A DNA stretch of 64,000 nt from Pseudonocardia halophobica (GCF_027922425.1 NZ_BSFQ01000027.1:35959-99958); one strand, 5' to 3'. Positions 35,702 to 45,388 are shown, numbered from the stretch's first letter. The notes: a model not told the origin generated them from the sequence alone. Translations and numbers: made by a program.

Positions 35702-38501
35702 GACGCCTGTCGACCGCGCCGGCATCGACCGATCGGCCGGCACCCGTTCGCTCTACGCCTACGACGCATCGAGCTACCGGGTCCTCCCGGCCGGAGTCGC
35801 CTTCCCCGGCGACATCGCCGAGGTGCAGCGGATCCTCGCCGAGTGCCTGGGCAACGGGGTCCCGGTCACCTGCCGCGGTGCCGGGACCTCAATGGCGGGC
35901 AACGCCGTCGGCGCAGGGGTGGTGCTGGACTTCTCGCGGCACATGAACCGGGTCCGCGCGATCGACCCGGTCGCCCGCACCGCGACCGTCGAGCCTGGCG
36001 TGGTGCTCGACGCGCTGCAGGCCGAGCTTGCCCCGTACGGGCTGATGTTCGCCCCGGACCCGTCCTCGCACAGTCGAGCGACGGTCGGGGGGATGATCGG
36101 CAACGACGCGTGCGGCAACCACTCGGTGCGCTACGGCCGCACGTCCGGGCACGTCGTGGCCCTGGAGCTGCTGCTGGCCGACGGGACGCACCTGGTCGCC
36201 GAGCGCGGCGGCCTGCGTGCCGCCGACCCCACGGACGCCGCCGCCGTGGCCCGCGCCGCGGAGCTGGCGGAGGGCCTGCGCGGGATCATGGGGGAGCACC
36301 TCGGCCGGATCCGACTCGACCTCGGCCGGGTCCCGCGCCAGGTCTCGGGCTACCAGCTCCAGCATCTGCTGCCGGAGAACGGGTTCGACGTGGCCCGGGC
36401 GCTGGTGGGCAGTGAGGGCACCTGTGCGGTGGTCGTCGGGATCACGGTGTCCCTGGTGCCCCGGCCCGAGGCCGTGCAGCTCGTGGTGCTGGGCTATCCG
36501 GACATCGTGACCGGCGCGCGGGACGTGCCGGCCCTGCTGGAGTCCGCGCCAGCGGCCGTCGAGGGGATCGAGGAGACGATCGTCGACGCCCTGCGCGCCC
36601 GGCGCGGCCCGGCCAGCGTCGCCGGGCTGCCCGAAGGCCGCGCGTGGCTGTTCGTGGAGCTGGAGGGCCCCAATCCGGAGGCGCTCGCCCTGGAGGGCAA
36701 GCAGCTCGTGACGCGGCTGGAGGGGCTGGGCGGGCTGACCGCCGGGCGGATCGTCACCGACCCCGGGGAGCGCGCCGCGCTGTGGCGGGTCCGCGAGGAC
36801 GGCGCCGGGCTCGTCGCCCGCCGACCCGACGGACGGTCCACCTGGGCCGGCTGGGAGGACTCCGCCGTCGACCCGGCGAACCTGGCCGACTACCTCGCCG
36901 ACCTGCGGGCACTGCTCATCGCGCACGGCCTCGACGGCGTGTTCTACGGCCACCTCGGCGCCGGCTGCGTGCACATCCGGATCGACTTCGATCTGGAGAC
37001 CGAGCAGGGCGTGGCCGCGATGGCCGCCTTCGCCGCCGACGCCGCGGACCTGGTGCGCGGGCACGGCGGCAGCGTCTCCGGGGAGCACGGCGACGGACGG
37101 GCCCGCAGCGCGCTGCTGGAGCGGCTGTACGGCCCGGAGCTGATCGCGGCGTTCGCGCAGTTCAAGCGGCTGTTCGATCCCGGGGACCTGCTCAACCCGG
37201 GGATAATCGTGGACCCGGCCCCGCTCGACGTCGACCTGGCCCCCTTCGTGCCCCTCCCACTCCCCGTGGGGTCCACCGCGTTCGCCTACCCCGAGGACCC
37301 CGCCGGGTTCGCGGGCGCAGCCGGCCGGTGCATCGGCGTGGGCCGCTGCCGCGCCGACGGCGGGGCGATGTGCCCCAGCTACCAGGCCACCCGCGAGGAG
37401 CGCGACTCCACCCGCGGCCGCGCCCGGATGCTGCAGGAGATGATCCGGCAGGGCCCGGTCGCCGACGGCTGGCGCTCCACCGAGGTGCGGGACGCCCTGG
37501 ACCTCTGCCTGTCCTGCCGAGCCTGCGCGAGCGACTGCCCGGCCGGGGTGGACATGGCCACCTACAAGGCCGAGTTCCTGCACCTCCACCACAAGGGCCG
37601 GATCCGCCCGCGCACCCACTACTCGCTGGGCTGGCTGCCGGCGGCCGCCGCGCTCGCCCGCCGGGTCCCCGCGCTCGCGAACGCGGTGCTGCGGGCACCG
37701 GGAACCGCGTGGCTCGCCGGCATCGCACCGGAACGGGCGATGCCGCGCTTCGCCCGGCGCGGGGCGTACCGGCGGGCCCGCGCCCTGCCCGCGACCGGCG
37801 GCGGCCGGCTGTTCGTGGACTCCTTCACCCGGGCCTTCCGCCCCGAGGTGCTCGGTGCGGCGCAACGCGTGCTCGGCAGCGCGGGCGGCGCTCCGCAGCC
37901 GATCGACGGCGTGTGCTGCGGGCTGACCTGGATCAGCACCGGGCAGCTGGGCGTGGCCCGGCGGGTGCTGCGTCGCACGGTCGCGCGGCTCTCCTGGGGC
38001 ACGGACCCGATCGTCGTCCTGGAGCCCAGCTGCGCCGCCGCCCTGAAGCACGACGCCCCGCGGCTGCTCTGCACCCCCGAGGCGGCCGCCGTGGCCGCGC
38101 GGGTGCGGACGTTCGCCGAGGAGCTGGAGCACCGGCTCGACGCGGGCTGGACGCCCCCGCCGCTGCCCGGGCCCGCCGTACTGCAGACGCATTGCCACGA
38201 GCGCGCCGTGTTCGGCGCAGGCCAGTCCCGGCTGCTCGCCCGGCTGGGGATCACCGGCGTCGCCGAGGCCACGGGCTGCTGCGGGCTGGCCGGGAACTTC
38301 GGGGTGGAGCGCGGCCACCACGAGGTCTCGACCGCCGTCGCCGAGCTGTCCCTGGCCCCTGCCCTGCGCGCGGCCGCACGGGACACCGCGGTGCTCGCCG
38401 ACGGCTTCAGCTGCCGCACCCAGATCGACCACCTCGGCTCGCCGACCCGCCCCCGCCACCTCGCCGAGCTGATCGCCGACCACCTGGAGGAACCCCGTTG
38501 A
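35694..38501 (+). CDS. GlcD-GlcF type fusion: FAD-linked oxidase plus Fe-S subunit (D-2-hydroxyacid dehydrogenase-like)
   Basis: 935 residues from GTG 35694. The N-terminal 500 residues are a VAO-type FAD domain (CRGAGTSMAGNAVG; GGMIGNDACGNHSVRYGRT) with a C-terminal substrate cap (SVSGEHGDGRARS). Residues 540 onward contain two ferredoxin-like Cys motifs (CIGVGRC...CPSY and CLSCRACASDCPAGVD) and two CCG domains (GVCCGLTW, GCCGLAGNFG). This is the layout of single-chain D-lactate or D-2-hydroxyglutarate dehydrogenases that pass electrons to the respiratory chain. The substrate is probably a 2-hydroxyacid produced in this pathway. It overlaps the preceding stop by 8 bases. Confidence 0.88.
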   Translation: MSETPVDRAGIDRSAGTRSLYAYDASSYRVLPAGVAFPGDIAEVQRILAECLGNGVPVTCRGAGTSMAGNAVGAGVVLDFSRHMNRVRAIDPVARTATVEPGVVLDALQAELAPYGLMFAPDPSSHSRATVGGMIGNDACGNHSVRYGRTSGHVVALELLLADGTHLVAERGGLRAADPTDAAAVARAAELAEGLRGIMGEHLGRIRLDLGRVPRQVSGYQLQHLLPENGFDVARALVGSEGTCAVVVGITVSLVPRPEAVQLVVLGYPDIVTGARDVPALLESAPAAVEGIEETIVDALRARRGPASVAGLPEGRAWLFVELEGPNPEALALEGKQLVTRLEGLGGLTAGRIVTDPGERAALWRVREDGAGLVARRPDGRSTWAGWEDSAVDPANLADYLADLRALLIAHGLDGVFYGHLGAGCVHIRIDFDLETEQGVAAMAAFAADAADLVRGHGGSVSGEHGDGRARSALLERLYGPELIAAFAQFKRLFDPGDLLNPGIIVDPAPLDVDLAPFVPLPLPVGSTAFAYPEDPAGFAGAAGRCIGVGRCRADGGAMCPSYQATREERDSTRGRARMLQEMIRQGPVADGWRSTEVRDALDLCLSCRACASDCPAGVDMATYKAEFLHLHHKGRIRPRTHYSLGWLPAAAALARRVPALANAVLRAPGTAWLAGIAPERAMPRFARRGAYRRARALPATGGGRLFVDSFTRAFRPEVLGAAQRVLGSAGGAPQPIDGVCCGLTWISTGQLGVARRVLRRTVARLSWGTDPIVVLEPSCAAALKHDAPRLLCTPEAAAVAARVRTFAEELEHRLDAGWTPPPLPGPAVLQTHCHERAVFGAGQSRLLARLGITGVAEATGCCGLAGNFGVERGHHEVSTAVAELSLAPALRAAARDTAVLADGFSCRTQIDHLGSPTRPRHLAELIADHLEEPR

Positions 38502-39973
38502 CCACCACCCTCAGCTCGCCCGCCGACGTGATCGGCACCGTCGACACCCGGTTGGTGATCGGCGGTAGGCGCACCGAGGCGAGCGACGGCGCCCGGTTCG
38601 ACGTGCTCGACCCGGCCACCGGCGAGGTCCTCGCCGCGGTCGCCGACGCCACCCCGCAGGACGGTCGGGCGGCGGTGGTCGCGGCCGTCGCGGCCCAGGC
38701 CGGCTGGGCCGCCGTCCCGGCCCGCAAGCGCGGCGAGATCCTGCGCCGCGCCCACGAGGCGCTGCTCGCCGACACCGAGCGGCTCGCCACGATCATGACT
38801 CTGGAGATGGGCAAGTCCCTCACCGAGGCCCGAGGCGAGGTCCGCTACGCCGCCGAGTTCTTCCGCTGGTTCGCCGAGGAGGCTGTGCGGCTCGAGGGCT
38901 GGTACGGCCACACGCCGGACGGCGCGTCCCGGGCGATCGTGGCGAGCCAGCCGGTCGGCCCCTGCCTGCTGATCACGCCATGGAACTTTCCGCTGGCCAT
39001 GGGCACCCGCAAGATCGGGCCCGCGCTCGCGGCGGGCTGCACGGTCGTGCTCAAGCCGGCGCCGCAGACGCCGTTGTCCAGCCTCGCGCTGGCCGACGTG
39101 CTGGCCGCGTCGGGCGTCCCCGAGGGCGTGGTCAGCGTGCTGCCCGGCAGCCGCGCCGCCGAGGTCGTCGAGCCGCTGCTGCGCGGCGGAGACATCCGCA
39201 AGCTCTCCTTCACCGGCTCGACGGCGGTCGGCCGGATCCTGCTGGAGCAGGCGTCCACGGCGATCGTGCGGACCTCGCTGGAGCTGGGCGGCAACGCACC
39301 CTTCGTGGTCCTCGCCGACGCCGACCTCGACGAGGCCGTCGACGGCGCGATGGCCGCCAAGATGCGCAACATGGGGGAGGCCTGCACCGCGGCCAACCGG
39401 ATGTTCGTGCACCGCTCGCTCGCCGCAGAGTTCGGCCGCAGGCTCGCCGAGCGGATGGGCGCGCTGCGCGTGGGCAACGGGCTCGACGAGGGCACCGAGG
39501 TCGGTCCACTGATCGACGCACCGAGCCTGGCCAAGGTGGGCTCGCTGGTCGACGACGCGGTTTCCCGCGGCGCGCAGGTGCTGGTCGGCGGCGCGCCCGC
39601 CGAAGGCCCCGGCTACTTCTACCCGCCGACCGTGCTCACCGACGTCGCCCCGGACAGCGCGCTGTGCGCCACCGAAATCTTCGGCCCGGTCGCCGCCATT
39701 CAGGTGTTCGACGACGTCGACGACGCGATCGCGCGGGCCAACGCCACCGAGTGGGGGCTAGTGGGCTATGTGTTCACCCGCGACGTCGACCGGGCGCTGG
39801 CGGTCTCCGAGGCCCTCGAGGTCGGCATGGTGGGGCTCAACGTGGGCGTGGTGTCCAATCCTGCGCTGCCCTTCGGCGGTGTGAAGCAGTCCGGGCTGGG
39901 CCGCGAGGGCGGCCGGCACGGCATCGCCGAGTTCCTGGAGCAGAAGCTGGTGGTCCTGCCCAAGCGCGGCTGA
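38498..39973 (+). CDS. Succinate-semialdehyde dehydrogenase-like ALDH
   Basis: 491 residues from TTG 38498, which overlaps the preceding stop and has GGAGG at 38486-38490; no upstream ATG fits. Motifs: TPWNFPLAMGTRKIGPALAAG region (residues near 158), the Glu in LELGGNAP, catalytic Cys296 in MGEACTAANR, and CATEIFGPV. It resembles GabD-type NAD(P) succinate-semialdehyde dehydrogenases. Together with the amine-like module upstream, this suggests feeding of C4 carbon into the TCA cycle. It is the last gene of the operon; a strong hairpin follows 16 bases after the stop. Confidence 0.9.
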   Translation: MTTTLSSPADVIGTVDTRLVIGGRRTEASDGARFDVLDPATGEVLAAVADATPQDGRAAVVAAVAAQAGWAAVPARKRGEILRRAHEALLADTERLATIMTLEMGKSLTEARGEVRYAAEFFRWFAEEAVRLEGWYGHTPDGASRAIVASQPVGPCLLITPWNFPLAMGTRKIGPALAAGCTVVLKPAPQTPLSSLALADVLAASGVPEGVVSVLPGSRAAEVVEPLLRGGDIRKLSFTGSTAVGRILLEQASTAIVRTSLELGGNAPFVVLADADLDEAVDGAMAAKMRNMGEACTAANRMFVHRSLAAEFGRRLAERMGALRVGNGLDEGTEVGPLIDAPSLAKVGSLVDDAVSRGAQVLVGGAPAEGPGYFYPPTVLTDVAPDSALCATEIFGPVAAIQVFDDVDDAIARANATEWGLVGYVFTRDVDRALAVSEALEVGMVGLNVGVVSNPALPFGGVKQSGLGREGGRHGIAEFLEQKLVVLPKRG

Positions 39974-39989
39974 TCCGCGCCCGAGAACC

Positions 39990-40020
39990 GGCCCCCGCCC
40001 AACCCTCCCGGGCGGGGGCC
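39990..40020 (+). terminator. Strong hairpin terminator after the SSADH-like gene
   Basis: Perfect 11-bp stem GGCCCCCGCCC (39990-40000) and GGGCGGGGGCC (40010-40020) with a 9-base loop. There is no poly-U tail, which is common in actinobacteria. It separates the amine module from the gamma-glutamyltransferase operon. Confidence 0.85.
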
Positions 40021-40186
40021 CCTCGGCGTGCCCGGAGCCGGTTTCACACCCGCTGAGCAGGAAATACAACCTTCACGCAGGGTGGACGCAAACAACGCAA
40101 AGGCGATTGAGGCCACCCCGGCGGGCTCCCTACCTTCCTCCCCACCGAGCCCGACCGAAGGGCTCACCGGCCCGAGAAGTGAGGAC

Positions 40187-41941
40187 ATGGCGTCGCACAG
40201 GACTTCCACCAGCCCGGCCCTCCGGGAGGACGTGGACGGCACCGTGGCCGCCCCGCACGAGGTCTCGGTGCGGGCCGGCCTGGAGATGCTGGAGCGCGGC
40301 GGCACGGCCGTGGACGCGGCGGTGGCCGCCGCGCTCGTGGCCGGTGTCGTCGAGCCCGCCGAGACCACCCTGGCCGGCAGCGGCTTCCTGGTGCTGGCCG
40401 ACCCGGCCGACGGCGCGTGGTCGGTCGAGTTCGGGCCGCGCGCCCCCCGCACGGCGCACTCCACGATGTACGCCCTCGACCTCGACTCGCAGGACTACCC
40501 GGTCAACGGGGTCGCCGCCGTCGTGGGCAAGGCGAACAGCGACGGTCCGCTGGCCACGGGAGTGCCCCGCACCCTGCTGGGCCTGCTTACCGCCCAGGAG
40601 CGGTTCGGCAGGCTGCCCCGCCGGATGGTCCTGGCACCTGCGATCGCCGCGGCCGCCGACGGTTTCGCGATCGATCCGTTCTTCCTGGTCTCGGCGCTGG
40701 GCGACCTGGGAAGGCTGGGCCGCGACGCCGGTGCCCGCGCCACCTTCCTCGACGCGGAGGGCCTGCCGCTGGGTCGGACCTCCGGCAGCCACGCCGGAAC
40801 CAGCTACGCGCCCCCGTCCCGGCTCCCGCAGCCGGTGCTCGCGGCGACGTTGGCCGAGGTGGCCGACGCTCCGGACCTCGACCTGCTGCGCACCGGCGCG
40901 GTGGCCGAGCGGATCGTCGCCACCTCCGGGGAGCTGGGTGGGATCCTCACCGCGGCGGACCTCGCCGCGTCCGCACCGGACATCGTCCGGCCGCTGAGCA
41001 CGGTCTTCCGCGGGCACGAGATCCTCGTGCCGGCCGCGCCGAGCGGCGGGCTCACCCAGCTGCAGGCGCTGGCAACCTGGCAGGCCCTGCACCCCGAGGG
41101 CGGGCCGATCGAGGACACCGCCGAGCGCACCCGGCAGCTGGCCGCGGTACTGCTGCACGCCTTCGCCGACCGCTACCACTGGCTCGGCGACCCGGACGTG
41201 GTGCCGGTGCCGCCGGCGTCGGCCCTGCTGGCGCCGGGCTACATCCGGCTGCTCGCCGAGCAAGTGCGCGCCAGGGCCGTTCCGACCACAGAGGGCGCTC
41301 CGCCGTGGAGCTTCTACGCGGGCCGGGCCGAGCACGACCCGTGGGCGTTCGCCACGAGCCACGTCCCGGCCTGGGAGCCCGAGCTGGCCTCAACCCCGAC
41401 CGCCGGGACCACCCACGTCTCCGTGGTCGACGCCGAGGGCCGGGCGGTGTCGGTCACCCACACCGCCGCCCACCCCTTCGGCTCCGCGATCGTCTGCTCG
41501 CGGACCGGCCTGCTGCTCGACTCGGCGATGGCGTGGTTCAACGCCGCGCCGGGCGCAGCGAACAGCATCCGCCCCGGGGCCCGGCCGCTGGCCAACATGG
41601 GCCCCACGGTGATCACCCACGAGGGCCGCCCGGTCGCGGCGCTCGGCGCGTCGGGTGGCCGCCGGATCATCAGCACGATGGTCCAGCTGGTGATCAACCT
41701 GCTGGACCGGCGAACGTCGCTCACGGATGCCCTGGCGGCCCCGCGGGTCGACGCGAGCGGGCCCGAGCTGTTGCTGCAGGGCTCGCTCGGCACGCACGCC
41801 CCGGAGCTCGCCGATCTTGCCGCGGTCGCCGTCCGCGGCACCAACGCGCCCTTCACCACGGACTTCGCCCGGGCCAATGGCGCGGTCCGGCACGCAGGCG
41901 GGACCCGCTCCGCCGTCGACGCCCTTTGCTTCGCCCCCTAG
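40187..41941 (+). CDS. Gamma-glutamyltransferase family protein (Ntn hydrolase)
   Basis: 584 residues from ATG 40187, preceded by GTGAGGAC. The autoprocessing site GTTHVSVVD supplies nucleophile T408, giving large and small subunits after self-cleavage. GGTAVDAAVAAALV and the C-terminal GASGGRRIISTM are typical family stretches. No signal peptide is seen, so unlike periplasmic Ggt it is probably cytosolic. Related cytosolic members hydrolyse gamma-glutamyl compounds or other amides. It is the first gene of a three-gene unit with an MHS transporter and a LacI regulator. Confidence 0.88.
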   Translation: MASHRTSTSPALREDVDGTVAAPHEVSVRAGLEMLERGGTAVDAAVAAALVAGVVEPAETTLAGSGFLVLADPADGAWSVEFGPRAPRTAHSTMYALDLDSQDYPVNGVAAVVGKANSDGPLATGVPRTLLGLLTAQERFGRLPRRMVLAPAIAAAADGFAIDPFFLVSALGDLGRLGRDAGARATFLDAEGLPLGRTSGSHAGTSYAPPSRLPQPVLAATLAEVADAPDLDLLRTGAVAERIVATSGELGGILTAADLAASAPDIVRPLSTVFRGHEILVPAAPSGGLTQLQALATWQALHPEGGPIEDTAERTRQLAAVLLHAFADRYHWLGDPDVVPVPPASALLAPGYIRLLAEQVRARAVPTTEGAPPWSFYAGRAEHDPWAFATSHVPAWEPELASTPTAGTTHVSVVDAEGRAVSVTHTAAHPFGSAIVCSRTGLLLDSAMAWFNAAPGAANSIRPGARPLANMGPTVITHEGRPVAALGASGGRRIISTMVQLVINLLDRRTSLTDALAAPRVDASGPELLLQGSLGTHAPELADLAAVAVRGTNAPFTTDFARANGAVRHAGGTRSAVDALCFAP

Positions 41942-41953
41942 GAGAGACCCGCC

Positions 41954-43312
41954 ATGACCACCGACGACGTCACCCGCCCCGAGGCTCCCGACGGAGCGGC
42001 CCCGCGCCAGTCACCGATCCGGACCTTCCTGGTCTCCGGGGTCGGCACGGCCCTGGAGTACTACGACTTCGCCATCTACGGCCTGGCCGCGGCCGTCGTG
42101 TTCAACACACAGTTCTTCCCCGGCGACGATCCGCTGCTCGGTACGCTCTACGCCTTCGCCGCCTTCGGCACCGGGTTCGTCGCCCGCCCGATCGGCGGGA
42201 TGGTCATCGGCCACTTCGGTGACCGCGTAGGCCGCCGCAAGATGCTCATCCTCACCCTCACCGTGATGGGGCTCACCACCTTCCTCATCGGCTGCCTGCC
42301 CGGCTACGCGACGCTCGGCTGGCTGGCACCGGCGCTGCTGGTGCTGCTGCGGCTGGTGCAGGGCTTCGCCGCCGGCGGTGAGTGGGGTGGTGCGGCGCTG
42401 TTCGGGATCGAGGCCGCCCCACGCGGCAAGCGCGGGCTGTGGGGCAGCTTCACCAGCATGGGTGTGGGGCTCGGCGGCATGCTCGGTGCCGCGGTGTTCG
42501 CGATCGTGAGCGCGGTGTTCGCCGACAGCCTGACCGACTGGGCGTGGCGGCTGCCGTTCTGGATCGGCGGCGTGCTCGTGCTCGCCGGCCTGATGGCCCG
42601 CCTCGCCATGCCGCAGGAGGAGGCGATCGAGGTCGACAAGGAGGCGGGGCTGCCGATCGTGCGGGCCTTCAAGCACGCGCCCAAGACGATCCTGCTCGGC
42701 ATCGGCGTCGCCTACGGGTACAACACCATCGCCTACGTCGGCTCCACGTTCTTCCTGTCCTACCTCACCCAGCACGGCTACGGGTCGACGTTCTCGCTGA
42801 TCATGCAGCTGGTGCACAACGGCGTCCTGATGACGGCGGCCCCGTTCTGGGCGATGCTGTCCGACCGGGCCGGCCGCAAGAAGGTCATGGTCGCGGGCGC
42901 AATCGCCTACACGGTGTTCCTGTTCGTCTTCTTCCCGGTGATCGGGCTGGGCAGCGCGGTGTTCGCGGTCTTCGCCTTCGTGTTCAACGGGATCACGATG
43001 GGGCTGACCCAGGGCCCGCTGCCGGCCTTCCTCGGCGAGCAGTTCCCGGCGAAGATCCGCTACACCGGCATCTCGACCGTCTACCAGATCGGGGCCGCGC
43101 TGGGCGGTGGCACCGGTGCCTTCGTCGCCGCAGCGCTGCTGCTGGCCTCCGGGGGTAACGCGGTGGTCGTGTCGCTCTACGGCGGGTTCGCGATGCTGAT
43201 CCTGGCGCTCTGCGTGCTGGGCCTGCGCGAGACGGCCAAGGCCACCACCGAGCAGGTGAACGAGGGCGTCGCCGGGCGCAGCGCGACCGTCGGCCACGCG
43301 CAGCCCGCCTAG
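41954..43312 (+). CDS. MFS transporter, metabolite:H+ symporter (MHS) type
   Basis: 452 residues, about 12 membrane segments. The first helix has GTALEYYDFAIYGLAA; GHFGDRVGRRKML lies between helices 2 and 3, and AAGGEWGGAALFGIE in helix 4, all of the MHS group. It imports a charged small molecule with protons. It lies 12 bases after the gamma-glutamyltransferase-family gene and 9 bases before the LacI regulator. It is a second member of the same transporter family as the gene at 9461, with clear but not close similarity. Confidence 0.9.
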   Translation: MTTDDVTRPEAPDGAAPRQSPIRTFLVSGVGTALEYYDFAIYGLAAAVVFNTQFFPGDDPLLGTLYAFAAFGTGFVARPIGGMVIGHFGDRVGRRKMLILTLTVMGLTTFLIGCLPGYATLGWLAPALLVLLRLVQGFAAGGEWGGAALFGIEAAPRGKRGLWGSFTSMGVGLGGMLGAAVFAIVSAVFADSLTDWAWRLPFWIGGVLVLAGLMARLAMPQEEAIEVDKEAGLPIVRAFKHAPKTILLGIGVAYGYNTIAYVGSTFFLSYLTQHGYGSTFSLIMQLVHNGVLMTAAPFWAMLSDRAGRKKVMVAGAIAYTVFLFVFFPVIGLGSAVFAVFAFVFNGITMGLTQGPLPAFLGEQFPAKIRYTGISTVYQIGAALGGGTGAFVAAALLLASGGNAVVVSLYGGFAMLILALCVLGLRETAKATTEQVNEGVAGRSATVGHAQPA

Positions 43313-43321
43313 GCTGGCGGG

Positions 43322-44314
43322 ATGGCCGGTGGCAGGCGGGTGCGGCTGTCCGACGTGGCGCGGGCCGCGGGGGTGTCCCCCACGACGGCGTCCCACGCGT
43401 TCAGCGGGCACAGGCCCGTCTCCCCGGCCACCCGCAAGGCGGTGCTGCAGGCGGCCTTCGAGCTCGGCTACACGGGCGCGGAGGCCGCCCACCGCTTGAC
43501 TGTGGGCCTGCTCATTCGGCCGCCGGAGGCGATCCCCGGGCTGGCCTTCGGCACCACGTCGCTGGCCGCGGAGACCGGCGCGACCGTGCTGGCCCTGCTG
43601 GGGGAGGGCTTCTCGGTCACCGCGATGAACGGGCTGGAGGACGTCGGCGAGCAGCTGGGCTGGCTCGACGGGTTCGTGCTGCTGGCCCCGAACCGCTGCG
43701 ATCCGGTGCTCGAGGTGCTGCGCGCCCGGGACATCCCGACGGTCACCTACGAGGAGCCCGTTGGGGTGGCGGACTTCGACTGGTGGGTCGGCAACGACTT
43801 CGTGGAGTCCAGCGCGAAGGTGGTGCGGCACCTGCACGCGGCCGGGGCCCGGCGTGTGGCGTTGGTAGCTGGGCTGACGGACAACGCCTACCAGCGCAAG
43901 GTCATCAGCGGGTACCTCGCGGAGGTACGCCACGTCGGCCATAGTCCGATGCTGCGTCGTGCAGACCCCGCTCGCGGCGGGCTGGCCGGGCGTCGGGCCG
44001 CCGGAGACCTGCTCGCGTCGGCCACCCCGCCCGACGCGATACTGGCAACCTCAGGGGTGTTCGCGGTCGCGGCGCTGGAGGAGGCAAATGGGCGGGGGCT
44101 CGCGGTGCCGGACGACCTACTGGTCGCCGCGACGATGGACGGCCCACTCGGCGCCCACGCCCGAGTGCCGATCACCGCTTTGCGGTCCAACGCCAACGAT
44201 CTCGCCCACGCCGTCGCCGGGCTCATGACGAGCCGTCTTTCCGGCGGTGTTCCGCCTGCTCTACACGACAAGGTCGTGCTTGAGCTCGCAGTCCGCCTCT
44301 CGACGACACGCTGA
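43322..44314 (+). CDS. LacI family transcriptional regulator
   Basis: 330 residues. The N-terminal helix-turn-helix VRLSDVARAAGVSPTTASHA with a hinge region (SPATRKAVLQAAFELGY) precedes a periplasmic-binding-protein-like effector domain. These proteins usually repress a nearby catabolic/transport operon and release it on binding a small ligand. Position at the end of the gamma-glutamyltransferase/MHS operon points to control of that operon. I did not find a clear palindrome in 40021-40186. The last 80 bases before the IS3 element after this gene contain no other gene. Confidence 0.9.
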   Translation: MAGGRRVRLSDVARAAGVSPTTASHAFSGHRPVSPATRKAVLQAAFELGYTGAEAAHRLTVGLLIRPPEAIPGLAFGTTSLAAETGATVLALLGEGFSVTAMNGLEDVGEQLGWLDGFVLLAPNRCDPVLEVLRARDIPTVTYEEPVGVADFDWWVGNDFVESSAKVVRHLHAAGARRVALVAGLTDNAYQRKVISGYLAEVRHVGHSPMLRRADPARGGLAGRRAAGDLLASATPPDAILATSGVFAVAALEEANGRGLAVPDDLLVAATMDGPLGAHARVPITALRSNANDLAHAVAGLMTSRLSGGVPPALHDKVVLELAVRLSTTR

Positions 44315-44419
44315 AGCCCGTGGGGGAACATTAGCTCCGCGCGCAGAGCAAGGGCAAGAATGCTGAATTCGTTCGTGTGGGTCGCTTACCCCCGCTGAGC
44401 TTGGCCTCCAGCGCCGGAC

Positions 44420-45026
44420 ACTGGCGGTGTGGGGTCAGCAATCTTGGTGTGGCGGTGTGCGGGCTGCTTCGAGTCAGCCGGGGAGAGCATTCCGATGCTG
44501 GAATGTCGCCGTAGCGGGTTGTACCAGCAGTCTATTCATTCGAAGATCGCGGTAGCAAGATCGGCACGGGTTTCCCACTTCTTCGAGTCGAGAAGCTCGA
44601 GTTGCATGGTGCCCCAAAACGACTCGACCAGCGAATTGTCGTAGCAGTCGCCTATCGACCCCATCGACAGCACGAGTCGACCAGGTCGTCGTAGGGGTCG
44701 GTGTGCTGGTCGCGCCCGGTGCAGCCGCGACTTCGGCGCCGATAGAGCTAATCCCGACTTCACGCATGAGTTGAGCCACCCGCTTGTGGTTGACCGCCAG
44801 GCCCAATCCGAGGGTGAGTTCGGCGTGCACCCGCGGCTAGCCGTAGGTGCCGCGAGACTTGCCGTGGATCCGCTCGATGTGCTTCGCAAGAAGTCCTTCT
44901 CCAGGGCCCGCTGTGATTTCACCCTGGAGCGCCATTCGTGGTAGGCCTGGCGGCGCAGGCCAAGGACCCGGCAGATCATCGCGACGGAGAATCCGTCGTC
45001 GGCGAGTTGGCGGACCAGTGGAAGAG
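44420..45026 (-). pseudogene. IS3-family transposase OrfB, degraded
   Basis: Recognisable OrfB pieces occur in different frames: LRRQAYHEWRSR near 44950, HAELTLGLGLAVNHKRVAQL around 44770-44830, and SMGSIGDCYDNSLVESFWG then WETRADLATAIFE ending at a TGA at about 44536. The C-terminus (IDCWYN, then MLSPADSKQPA) is cut off by that stop. The central catalytic part with the first two acidic DDE residues is missing. The element cannot transpose on its own. Confidence 0.8.
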
Positions 45027-45329
45027 CTACAGTGAGAGGACGTTCTTCCGGGCGAAATAAGCGGCGGCGCGCTTGAGGATCTCGTTCTTCATTTCAAGCC
45101 AGCGGGCTTTCTTGCGCAGCTCGGCGAGTTCGCATTTCTCGTCGCTGGACAGACGCGAGGGACTCGAGCCGCTCTCGTCTGCGTCGGCCTGAGCGAGCCA
45201 GTGCCGCAGGCAGGACTCCGAGATTGAAAGCTCCTTGGCGATCTCGGCGATGGTCTTGACCTTCGCGCGAGCGAGGTCCACTGCGCGCTGCCGGAACTCG
45301 GGCGGGTGAGGAGCGGGCACGAACGACAT
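45027..45329 (-). CDS. IS3-family transposase OrfA
   Basis: 100 residues with a N-terminal helix-turn-helix (EFRQRAVDLARAKVKTIAEI then ISESCLRHWLAQ) and a C-terminal leucine-zipper-like LRKKARWLEMKNEILKRAAAY. These are hallmarks of the small OrfA of IS3 elements, which joins OrfB by frameshifting to make transposase. The ATG at 45329 is chosen as the first in frame. It overlaps nothing downstream except the remains of OrfB. Confidence 0.88.
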   Translation of the reverse strand: MSFVPAPHPPEFRQRAVDLARAKVKTIAEIAKELSISESCLRHWLAQADADESGSSPSRLSSDEKCELAELRKKARWLEMKNEILKRAAAYFARKNVLSL

Positions 45330-45388
45330 CCTTCCCGGCGGACGGGGTCCGCCTCAGGAGAGGTGTCCGGTGTCCGGGGCCAAGCTCA

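Larger units (their letters stand above)
44396..45388 (-). mobile_element. IS3-family element, degenerate
   Basis: 993 bp bounded by the 11-bp inverted repeat TGAGCTTGGCC (44396-44406) and GGCCAAGCTCA (45378-45388), with TG...CA ends typical of IS3. The transposase genes lie on the minus strand: an intact OrfA and a broken OrfB. The flanking triplets CGC and GCG do not match as a target duplication, so the ends may have been rearranged. A related copy begins at 63904 in the same orientation; by eye roughly nine in ten bases of the first 97 agree. Confidence 0.85.

Noticed and set aside
35889..38483. Minus-strand open frame of about 860 codons opposite the GlcD-GlcF fusion
   Set aside because: Low-complexity Arg/Gly/Ala/Pro-rich translation without motifs; the plus-strand protein is convincing.
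40021..40186. LacI operator in front of the gamma-glutamyltransferase-family gene
   Set aside because: I searched for a palindrome with central CG in this region and found none convincing.
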